A stretch of DNA of 64,000 bases from Streptomyces sp. NBC_01260 (GTDB lineage: Bacteria; Actinomycetota; Actinomycetes; Streptomycetales; Streptomycetaceae). A model generated the notes under the pieces. It saw only the letters and a program-made list of their open reading frames with translations. It had not been told where the DNA came from and did not search any database. Below, piece by piece: positions 15,233-22,805 of the stretch (positions within the stretch are counted from its first letter, which is position 1; every line of letters starts with the position of its first letter). The stretch spans positions 5,270,001-5,334,000 of the forward strand of contig NZ_CP108464.1 in NCBI RefSeq assembly GCF_036226405.1, given 5' to 3'. The position numbers were made by a program, and so were the translations under genes.

Positions 15233-16537
15233 ATGAAGCTTTCTGCCCGAATCGCCGCCCCGGCTGCGGCGCTTGTGCTGGCGGGTCTCACCGCCACCGC
15301 CTGCGCGCCGCAGACCTCCGACACCGGCGCCAAGGGGGACGAGAAGACCGGCACACTGCGCGTCTGGCTGTTCCAGGAGGTGGGCAACAAGCCCAAGGAG
15401 AAGGTCGTCGACGCCGCGGTCGCGGACTTCGGGAAGGCCCACAAGGGCGCGAAGGCCGAGATCGAGTACATCCCCGTCGAGACCCGCGCCCAGCGCGTCA
15501 AAGCCGCGTTCAACGACCCCAAGAGCGCCCCGGACCTGATCGAGTACGGCAACACGGACACCGCCGGCTACGTGAAGGACGGCGGACTGGCCGATGTCAG
15601 CGCCGAGTTCGGTGCCTGGGCGGACGCCGAGGACACCGACCCGACCGCCAAGCAGTCCGTGACGGTCGGCGGGAAGGTCTACGGGGCCCCGCTCTTCGTC
15701 GGCGTCAGGGCGCTGTACTACCGCACCGACGTCTTCGAGGACTTGGGGATCGAGGCGCCCAAGTCCCAGGCGGAACTGATCTCCACCGCGAAGAAGATCC
15801 ACCGAGAGAAGCCCGGCCTGTACGGACTCGCGGTGGGCGGCGCGTACACCTACGGCGCGATGCCTTTCATCTGGGCCAACGGCGGCGAACTGGCCGACGG
15901 GAGCGGCGCTTCGTACAAGGCCGCCATCAACAGCGAGAAGGCCCGCAAGGGCATCGCCGCCTACACCTCGCTCTTCGGCGACGCCAACTGCCCGGCCGCC
16001 AAGTGCGCCGCCATGGGTGGCAACGCGACCGTCACCGCCTTCGCCTCCGGCAAGGCCGCCATGGCCATCGGCGGCGACTTCAGCCACGCGGCCGTCGAGG
16101 CCGGCACGGTGAAGGGCAAGTACGCGGTCGTGCCGCTGCCGGGTGTGGCCGAGAACTCCGTCGCCCCGGCGTTCGCGGGTGGCAACAACATCGGCGTGCT
16201 GAAGAGCAGCGAGCACCGCACCCTCGCCGTCGACCTCATGAAGTCGCTGACCGGCAAGCGGACCCAGGCGAAGATGTTCGACGCGATGGGCTTCCTGCCG
16301 ACGTACACGGACGTGCTGGCCGCGGCCGCGAAGAAGGAGCCGTTCGTCGAACCGTTCGTCAGGACCCTGGGCGCGGGCGCCAAGTTCGTCCCGGCCTCGC
16401 CGGCCTGGGGCCAGATCGACTCCTCGCTGATCCTGCCGACGATGTTCCAGGAGATCGTCAGCGGCCGCAAGGACGTGGCCGGCGCCTCGGACGACGCCGC
16501 GAAGAAGATGGACGCCGCGTTCGCCGACGCGGGCTGA
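15233..16537 (+). CDS. ABC transporter sugar-binding lipoprotein
   Basis: 434 residues. An N-terminal signal ends in the lipobox LTATAC with the lipidated Cys at residue 24. The mature part has the family 1 solute-binding fold (GTLRVWLFQE, later YGAPLFVGVRALYYRTDVFE, FASGKAAMAIGGDFS). It should capture an amino sugar or chitooligosaccharide at the membrane surface, because the operon also encodes a GH20 hexosaminidase and starts with a DasR box. The permease gene begins 2 bases after the stop. No ATPase gene is in the operon; Streptomyces importers commonly share MsiK. Confidence 0.9.
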   Translation: MKLSARIAAPAAALVLAGLTATACAPQTSDTGAKGDEKTGTLRVWLFQEVGNKPKEKVVDAAVADFGKAHKGAKAEIEYIPVETRAQRVKAAFNDPKSAPDLIEYGNTDTAGYVKDGGLADVSAEFGAWADAEDTDPTAKQSVTVGGKVYGAPLFVGVRALYYRTDVFEDLGIEAPKSQAELISTAKKIHREKPGLYGLAVGGAYTYGAMPFIWANGGELADGSGASYKAAINSEKARKGIAAYTSLFGDANCPAAKCAAMGGNATVTAFASGKAAMAIGGDFSHAAVEAGTVKGKYAVVPLPGVAENSVAPAFAGGNNIGVLKSSEHRTLAVDLMKSLTGKRTQAKMFDAMGFLPTYTDVLAAAAKKEPFVEPFVRTLGAGAKFVPASPAWGQIDSSLILPTMFQEIVSGRKDVAGASDDAAKKMDAAFADAG

Positions 16538-16539
16538 CG

Positions 16540-17514
16540 ATGACGGCGAACAGCACGGCGTACAAAACGTCCCGCGCACCCGGAGCGGACGGGAGTGCCC
16601 CTCGCCCGCTCCGGCGCCGCCCCGCGGCCTCCCCGGCCCGGCGGTCCGGCTGGACCCCCTGGCTCTACCTCCTGCCCGCGCTCGTCCTGCTCGGCGGGCT
16701 GCTGGTCTACCCGATCTACCAGCTCGGCCTGATCTCCTTCCTGGAGTACACCCAGGCCCAGGTGAGCGGCGGCGAACCGGCCACCTTCCAGGGGTTCGGC
16801 AACTACGCGACGCTCTTCCACGACAGCCAGTTCTGGCAGGTGCTGCTGGCCACCCTGGTCTTCGCGGCGCTCTGCGTGCTGGCCACCCTGCTGGCCGGCT
16901 GCGCACTGGCCGTCCTGCTGACCCGGGTGCGGGCCCTGCCGCGGCTCGCGCTGATGATGGCCGCGCTCGGCGCCTGGGCGACCCCCGCGATCACCGGCTC
17001 GACCGTCTGGGTCTTCCTCTTCGACGCCGACTTCGGACCGGTCAACCGGGTGCTGGGGCTCGGCGACTTCTCCTGGACGTACGGGCGCTACAGCGCCTTC
17101 GCCCTGGTGCTCCTCGAAGTCCTGTGGTGCTCGTTCCCGTTCGTGATGGTCACCGTGTACGCGGGCATCCGGGCGATCCCCACCGAGGTGCTGGAGGCGG
17201 CTGCGCTGGACGGCGCCTCGCAGTGGCGGATCTGGCGGTCGGTCATGGCGCCGATGCTGCGGCCGATCCTGATCGTCGTCACCATCCAGTCGATCATCTG
17301 GGACTTCAAGGTCTTCACCCAGATCTACGTCATGACCAACGGCGGCGGCATCGCCGGCCAGAACCTGGTGCTCAACGTGTACGCGTACCAGAAGGCGTTC
17401 GCGTCCTCGCAGTACAGCCTCGGCTCGGCGATCGGCGTCGTGATGCTGGTGATCCTGCTGGCGGTCACGCTGGTCCATCTGCGCCTGGTGAGGCGCCAGG
17501 GGGAGGAACTGTGA
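16540..17514 (+). CDS. ABC sugar permease, MalF type
   Basis: 324 residues. A basic disordered N-terminus is followed by six membrane segments, the first near residue 40 (LYLLPALVLLGGLLVYPIYQ). The cytoplasmic EAA loop reads EAAALDGASQWRIWRSVMAPML near residue 225 and docks to the ATPase. The ATG at 16540 lies just after the binding-protein stop. The same frame is open for a further 1.8 kb upstream, but that stretch overlaps the DUF3039 and binding-protein genes and is not coding. The stop overlaps the next start (GTGA). Confidence 0.9.
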   Translation: MTANSTAYKTSRAPGADGSAPRPLRRRPAASPARRSGWTPWLYLLPALVLLGGLLVYPIYQLGLISFLEYTQAQVSGGEPATFQGFGNYATLFHDSQFWQVLLATLVFAALCVLATLLAGCALAVLLTRVRALPRLALMMAALGAWATPAITGSTVWVFLFDADFGPVNRVLGLGDFSWTYGRYSAFALVLLEVLWCSFPFVMVTVYAGIRAIPTEVLEAAALDGASQWRIWRSVMAPMLRPILIVVTIQSIIWDFKVFTQIYVMTNGGGIAGQNLVLNVYAYQKAFASSQYSLGSAIGVVMLVILLAVTLVHLRLVRRQGEEL

Positions 17515-18359
17515 GCCCGCCGTCCCTGTTGCGCGTCCGTCGGCCGGGCCGGCTCGCCGCCGAGGCGGTGGCCCTGCTGATCGCCGCCGCCGTGGCCTTC
17601 CCGCTGTACTGGATGGTGCTCTCGGCCATCAAACCGGCCGGCGAGATCCAGTCCACGCACCCCAGGCCGTGGACGCTCTCGCCGTCCCTGGACTCCTTCC
17701 GCCGGGTCTTCCAGCAGCACGACTTCGGGCGCTACTTCCTCAACAGCCTGCTCGTCGCCGGCACGGTCGTCATCGTCTCGGCGCTGATCGCCTTCCTGGC
17801 GGCGACGGCGGTGACCCGGTTCAGATTCCGCTTCCGCACCACCCTGCTGATCATGTTCCTGGTGGCGCAGATGGTGCCGGTCGAGGCGCTGACGATCCCG
17901 CTGTTCTTCCTGATGCGGGACTTCGGCCAGCTCAACACCCTCGGTTCACTGATCCTGCCGCACCTCGCCTTCTCACTGCCGTTCGCGATCTGGATGCTGC
18001 GCGGCTTCGTCAAGGCCGTCCCGGACGCCCTGGAGGAGGCGGCGTACATCGACGGCGCGAGCCGCGCCCGCTTCCTGTGGCAGATCCTCTTCCCGCTGGT
18101 CTTCCCGGGCCTGGTGGCGACCAGCGTCTTCTCGTTCATCTCGACCTGGAACGACTTCCTGTTCGCGAAGTCGTTCATCATCAGCGACACCTCCCGGTCG
18201 ACGCTCCCGATGGCTCTGCTGGTCTTCTTCAAACCCGATGAGAACGACTGGGGCGGGATCATGGCAGCCTCGACGGTGATGACCGTTCCCGTGCTGGTCT
18301 TCTTCGTACTCGTACAGCGACGCCTGGTCTCGGGACTGGGCGGAGCGGTTAAGGACTGA
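17511..18359 (+). CDS. ABC sugar permease, MalG type
   Basis: 282 residues, six predicted membrane segments, first near residue 20 (AVALLIAAAVAFPLYWMVLS). The EAA loop is EEAAYIDGASRARFLWQILF near residue 180. It pairs with the MalF-type permease to form the channel. GTG at 17511 has GGGAGGA nearby and overlaps the upstream stop by 4 bases. The hexosaminidase gene follows after 4 bases. Confidence 0.9.
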   Translation: MSPPSLLRVRRPGRLAAEAVALLIAAAVAFPLYWMVLSAIKPAGEIQSTHPRPWTLSPSLDSFRRVFQQHDFGRYFLNSLLVAGTVVIVSALIAFLAATAVTRFRFRFRTTLLIMFLVAQMVPVEALTIPLFFLMRDFGQLNTLGSLILPHLAFSLPFAIWMLRGFVKAVPDALEEAAYIDGASRARFLWQILFPLVFPGLVATSVFSFISTWNDFLFAKSFIISDTSRSTLPMALLVFFKPDENDWGGIMAASTVMTVPVLVFFVLVQRRLVSGLGGAVKD

Positions 18360-18363
18360 CGTC

Positions 18364-19998
18364 ATGGACATGGACCTGATCCCGGCACCGGTGCGCGTGG
18401 GTGACCGGGGGCGGTGCGGATTCGTCCTGGATCCGTCCACCACCATCACCGCGGCCCCCGGCACCGAGACCACCGAACGCTGGCTGCGCGCCACGCTCGG
18501 CGCCGCCTTCGGCCTGTCGCTCGCACCGGGCGGCGAGGGCGCCGCGCGCGCGATCCGGCTGCGGACCGACCCGGCCCTGGAGCCAGAGGGCTACCGGCTG
18601 ACCACCCAGCCCGACGAGAGCGTCGTGATCACCGGCGGCGGTCCCGCCGGAGTCTTCTGGGGTGCCCAGACGCTGCGTCAGCTGCTGGGACCGGAGGCCT
18701 TCCGCCAGGCGCCCGTCAACGGCGGCGCCCGGACCGGCTTCGGGTTCACGGACATCGAGGACGGCCCGCGCTTCCCCTGGCGCGGCATGATGCTCGACGT
18801 GTCACGGCACTTCATGCCCAAGACCGACGTCCTGCGCTACCTCGACCTCCTCGCCGCCCACAAGCTGAACGTCTTCCACTTCCACCTCACCGACGACCAG
18901 GGCTGGCGCATCGAGATCAAGCGCTACCCGCGCCTGACCGAGGCCGGCTCCTGGCGGTCGCGCACGAAGCACGGCCACCGGGCCTCCGAACTCTGGGACG
19001 AGACCCCGCACGGCGGTTTCTACACACAGGACGACATCCGCGAGATCGTGGCGTACGCCGCCGCCCGGCACATCCGTGTCGTCCCCGAGATCGACATCCC
19101 GGGGCACTCGCAGGCGACCATCACCGCCTACCCGGAACTCGGCAACACCGACGTCATCGACACCACCGCCCTCTCCGTCTGGGACAACTGGGGCGTCACC
19201 CCGAACGTACTCGCCCCCACCGACACCACCCTGCGCTTCTTCGAGGGCGTCTTCGAGGAACTCCTCGAACTCTTCCCGGCCGCCACCTCGCCGTTCATCC
19301 ACGTCGGCGGCGACGAGTGCCCCAAGGACCAGTGGAAGCAGTCGCCGACGGCCCAGGCCCGCATCAAGGAACTCGGCCTGGCCGACGAGGACGAGCTGCA
19401 GTCCTGGTTCATCCGCCACTTCGACAGCTGGCTCACCGCACGGGGCCGCCGCCTCATCGGCTGGGACGAGATCCTGGAGGGCGGGCTCGCCGAGGGCGCG
19501 GCCGTCTCCTCGTGGCGCGGCTACGCGGGCGGCATCGCCGCCGCCGAGGCCGGGCACGACGTCGTGATGTGCCCGGAGCAACAGGTCTATCTGGACCACC
19601 GTCAGGACGGCGGCCCCGACGAGCCGATGCCGATCGGATACGTCCGCACCCTGGAGGACGTCTACCGCTTCGAACCCGTTCCGCCGGGCCTCTCCGAGGA
19701 GGCGGCCCGGCACATCCTCGGCACCCAGGCCAACGTCTGGACCGAGGTCATGCAGAACCGGGCCCGCGTCGACTACCAGGTCTTCCCGCGCCTCGCCGCC
19801 CTCGCCGAGGTCGCCTGGTCGGCCCTGCCCGCCTCCGAGGAACGGGACTTCGCCGGCTTCGAGCGGCGGATGGCCACGCACTACGCGCGACTTGACGCGC
19901 TGGGTGTCGACTACCGGCGGCCGGGCGGTCCGTTGCCGTGGCAGCGGCGGCCCGGCATCCTCGGACGCCCGATCGAGGGAGCGCCCCCGCTCGTGTGA
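18364..19998 (+). CDS. Beta-N-acetylhexosaminidase, glycoside hydrolase family 20
   Basis: 544 residues. An N-terminal GH20b-like domain (about 1-135) precedes the catalytic barrel, which opens with FPWRGMMLDVSRHFMP and contains HLTDDQGWRIEIKRYP. The catalytic Asp-Glu pair is D317-E318 in HVGGDECPKDQW. It releases terminal GlcNAc or GalNAc by substrate-assisted catalysis. No signal peptide is visible at MDMDLIPAPV, so it probably acts in the cytoplasm on imported chitobiose-like sugars. It is the last gene of the DasR-box operon and is followed by a strong hairpin. Confidence 0.93.
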   Translation: MDMDLIPAPVRVGDRGRCGFVLDPSTTITAAPGTETTERWLRATLGAAFGLSLAPGGEGAARAIRLRTDPALEPEGYRLTTQPDESVVITGGGPAGVFWGAQTLRQLLGPEAFRQAPVNGGARTGFGFTDIEDGPRFPWRGMMLDVSRHFMPKTDVLRYLDLLAAHKLNVFHFHLTDDQGWRIEIKRYPRLTEAGSWRSRTKHGHRASELWDETPHGGFYTQDDIREIVAYAAARHIRVVPEIDIPGHSQATITAYPELGNTDVIDTTALSVWDNWGVTPNVLAPTDTTLRFFEGVFEELLELFPAATSPFIHVGGDECPKDQWKQSPTAQARIKELGLADEDELQSWFIRHFDSWLTARGRRLIGWDEILEGGLAEGAAVSSWRGYAGGIAAAEAGHDVVMCPEQQVYLDHRQDGGPDEPMPIGYVRTLEDVYRFEPVPPGLSEEAARHILGTQANVWTEVMQNRARVDYQVFPRLAALAEVAWSALPASEERDFAGFERRMATHYARLDALGVDYRRPGGPLPWQRRPGILGRPIEGAPPLV

Positions 19999-20007
19999 GC
20001 CCGCGCG

Positions 20008-20045
20008 AAGGGAGCGGTTCCCGCCGCGGCGGGAACCGCTCCCTT
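20008..20045 (+). terminator. Terminator of the amino-sugar operon
   Basis: An 18-base perfect stem (20008-20025 with 20028-20045) begins 10 bases after the GH20 stop. Confidence 0.85.
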
Positions 20046-20307
20046 CCGAGCCCTCTCCCGGTCCTCCCGCACTCTCCCGTGGGACGGAATAAGTCGTACA
20101 AGCTTCGCTGAATAGTGGCAATTCACACTCTGCGCAGAAGAGGTGCGAATCGGGATCATCCCCCTGGCCAGGGACGGATACTCCCTTCGCGGACCCTCGC
20201 GTCGGGCCGGTCCGAAGATGTGCCAGAGTTGCCACGTCCAGGCTTTGAGCACGTACCGTACGGCGAAACAGACGGGACAGCCGGGACACCGGGAAGGGGC
20301 AGCTGGG

Positions 20308-21204
20308 TTGACCACGCAAGCACCGCAGGCGGCGCAGTCCGTCACGCTGCCTGCCTCGCTGGACGAGGCCGTGGCGGCACTCGGCGCCATGCCTGCCGCC
20401 GTCCCCGTGGCAGGCGGCACGGACCTGATGTCGGCTGTCAACAAGGGCCTCCTGCGCCCCTCCGGGCTGGTCGGCCTCGGCCGGATCAGTGAACTCCGGG
20501 GCTGGCACTACCAGGACGGCCACGCCCTGCTCGGCGCCGGACTCACCCACGCCCGCATGGGGCGCCCCGACTTCGCCGCCCTCATCCCCGCCCTGGCCGC
20601 GTCCGCGCGCGCCGCCGGCCCGCCCCAGATCCGCAACGCCGGAACGCTCGGCGGCAACATCGCCACCGCCGCCCCGACCGGCGACGCCCTGCCGGTGCTC
20701 GCCGCGCTGGAGGCCGAGCTGGTCATCGCGGGACCCGGCGGCGCCCGCCGTGAGATCCCGGTCTCGCACCTGCTGGCCGGCCGCGAGATGCTGGAGCCCG
20801 CCGAACTGATCGGCTTCGTCCGCGTTCCCCTGCTGCACGCCCCGCAGGTGTTCCTCAAGGCGACCGGACGCACCGGCCCCGGCCGGGCCACCGCCTCCGT
20901 CGCGATCGTCCTCGACCCGGCCCGGCGCGGAGTGCGCTGCGCGGTCGGCGCCATCGCGCCGATGCCGCTGCGGCCGCTGGAGGCCGAACGCTGGATCGCC
21001 TCGCTGATCGACTGGGACGGCGAACGGGGCCTGGCGCCCGACGCGCTGGCCGCCTTCGGCGAGTACGTCGCCGCGGCCTGCATCCCGGACGAGCCACCGC
21101 CCGCCGACGGGGGAGAGGCGCCACCGCTGTCCCCCGCAGTACTGCACCTGCGGCGCACCGTCGCCGCGCTGGCCCGACGCGCGCTGGGGAGGGCACTGTC
21201 GTGA
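20308..21204 (+). CDS. Molybdenum hydroxylase family FAD-binding subunit
   Basis: 298 residues from a TTG start at 20308 (ribosome site GGGAAGGGG), giving LTTQAPQAAQSVTLPASLDE; the frame is open to 20143 but those residues look non-coding. FAD-binding motifs PVAGGTDLMSAVNKG (about 35) and NAGTLGGNIATAAPTGDALP (about 110) are intact, as in the middle subunit of xanthine or CO dehydrogenases. It should pass electrons from the Fe-S subunit to FAD. First gene of a three-gene operon with 4-base overlaps. No promoter was recognised in the 260 bases upstream. Confidence 0.85.
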   Translation: MTTQAPQAAQSVTLPASLDEAVAALGAMPAAVPVAGGTDLMSAVNKGLLRPSGLVGLGRISELRGWHYQDGHALLGAGLTHARMGRPDFAALIPALAASARAAGPPQIRNAGTLGGNIATAAPTGDALPVLAALEAELVIAGPGGARREIPVSHLLAGREMLEPAELIGFVRVPLLHAPQVFLKATGRTGPGRATASVAIVLDPARRGVRCAVGAIAPMPLRPLEAERWIASLIDWDGERGLAPDALAAFGEYVAAACIPDEPPPADGGEAPPLSPAVLHLRRTVAALARRALGRALS

Positions 21205-22805
21205 GCAACGAGAACCACACCGAACAGCACGGGGGATGGGAGCCGACCCCCCAGAGCGGCGAGTACGACGCCGACGCGACCGCCTTCGTCCACCTGCCGC
21301 CCGAGGACCTGGCGAACATCCCGCTGGCCGCGCCCGGCCAGGGCTACGTACCGCCGATGATCCTCCCGCTGACCCCGGCCGCCGGGCTCGACCCCGCGGC
21401 CACCGGCAGCTGGGCCGCCCAGACACCGGACCAGCGGGCCCAGCCGGAACGCGGCACGCAAACGGAGCGGCCGGCCCCCGAGGCGGTGCACTGGCCGGAC
21501 CCGAACCAGCAGCAGACGCCGTACGGATACCCGCAGACCCCGCACCAGCCGCAGGCGTCCGGGGAGCAGTATCCGGACCGGTACCGCGAGAACCCGGCCG
21601 ACACCGGCCAGTGGAACTTCGCCGAGTCCGCCGAGGCCACAGGACACACCGGCCAGTGGCAGATCCCGGTCGCCGACGGCGATCTCCCGGAGGAGTCCGG
21701 CGAGTTCTCGGCCTCCGCGCTGGCCGCCGGCTGGTACGCGGAGCGGACCCCGCCGGCCACCCTGCCCGGCGGCGCGCCCGCGCCCTGGGCGACGCGGGAG
21801 CCGGAGCCCGCGGCCGGGGACGACACCCCGCCGCAGGGGACGGACCCCGGCGGGGCACCGGACGCGCCGGACGGCGCCGCGGAAGGGGACGTGGACGCCG
21901 CCGCGCCGCTCCCGGAGCCTTCCGACGGCGCGCACGAAACCGCGCACGACGCCGCGCACGAAGTCCCGCCGGAGGCGACCCTCCAGGACGCGCCGCAGCA
22001 CGGCACGGAGCACCCCGGCACAGCCGAACCGGTCGCCGAGGCGGCACCGGACGCCGGTACGGCACCGGATGCCGAGGCCACGGACGCCGAGTCGGCGCCG
22101 GAAGCCGAGGCCGCGGACACCGGTGCCGTGGACGCCGATGCCATGGACCTCGGCGCCGCGGACCCCGACGCCGCCCCGGCCGCTGCCCTCGACCTGCCCA
22201 GCGAGCACCCCTCCGCCTCGTACGTGCTGCACGTGAACGGCGCCGACCGCCCCGTCACCGACGCCTGGATCGGCGAGTCACTGCTCTACGTGCTGCGCGA
22301 GCGCCTCGGCCTCGCCGGTGCCAAGGACGGCTGCTCGCAAGGTGAGTGCGGCGCCTGCAACGTCCAGGTCGACGGCCGTCTCGTCGCCTCCTGCCTGGTC
22401 CCCGCGGCCACCGCGGCGGGCAGCGAGGTCCGTACCGTCGAAGGTCTGGCCGTCGACGGCGAACCGTCCGACGTCCAGCGGGCGCTGGCCGACTGCGGCG
22501 CCGTCCAGTGCGGCTTCTGCATCCCCGGAATGGCCATGACCGTCCACGACCTGCTGGAGGGCAACCACGCCCCCAGCGAGCTGGAGACCCGCCAGGCGCT
22601 CTGCGGCAACCTCTGCCGCTGCTCCGGCTACCGCGGCGTGCTCGACGCCGTGAACGAGGTCATCGCGGGACGCGAGGCCGCAGCCGAGGCGGCCTCGGCA
22701 CCCGCCCCGGAATCCGCGGAACAGGACGAGGCCCGCATCCCGCACCAGGCGGCCCCCGGCGCGGGTAGTGTGCAGGCCCATCTGCAGGACGGAGGCATGG
22801 CGTGA
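21201..22805 (+). CDS. [2Fe-2S] subunit of molybdenum hydroxylase with a 330-residue disordered N-terminus
   Basis: 534 residues, about three times the usual 160. Only the last 200 are the Fe-S subunit: plant-type cluster DGCSQGECGACNVQVDG and second cluster CGFCIPGMAMTVHDLL with CGNLCRCSGY, all eight cysteines present. The first 330 residues are low complexity, rich in Pro, Ala, Glu, Gln and Asp, with runs such as DAEATDAESAPEAEAADTGA. No stop or frameshift interrupts the frame and codon bias looks normal, so the fusion seems real. An internal start near 22200 could give a normal-sized form, but no ribosome site stands out. Overlaps both neighbours by 4 bases. Confidence 0.85.
   Translation: MSNENHTEQHGGWEPTPQSGEYDADATAFVHLPPEDLANIPLAAPGQGYVPPMILPLTPAAGLDPAATGSWAAQTPDQRAQPERGTQTERPAPEAVHWPDPNQQQTPYGYPQTPHQPQASGEQYPDRYRENPADTGQWNFAESAEATGHTGQWQIPVADGDLPEESGEFSASALAAGWYAERTPPATLPGGAPAPWATREPEPAAGDDTPPQGTDPGGAPDAPDGAAEGDVDAAAPLPEPSDGAHETAHDAAHEVPPEATLQDAPQHGTEHPGTAEPVAEAAPDAGTAPDAEATDAESAPEAEAADTGAVDADAMDLGAADPDAAPAAALDLPSEHPSASYVLHVNGADRPVTDAWIGESLLYVLRERLGLAGAKDGCSQGECGACNVQVDGRLVASCLVPAATAAGSEVRTVEGLAVDGEPSDVQRALADCGAVQCGFCIPGMAMTVHDLLEGNHAPSELETRQALCGNLCRCSGYRGVLDAVNEVIAGREAAAEAASAPAPESAEQDEARIPHQAAPGAGSVQAHLQDGGMA

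Noticed and set aside
14719..16539. 1.8 kb N-terminal extension of the MalF-type permease frame
   Set aside because: It overlaps the DUF3039 and binding-lipoprotein genes out of frame; permease homology begins only after 16540.
18802..22065. 1087-codon open frame on the minus strand
   Set aside because: It runs antisense through the GH20 and FAD-subunit genes, is Arg/Gly/Pro-rich with no motif, and reflects the high GC third position of the real genes.
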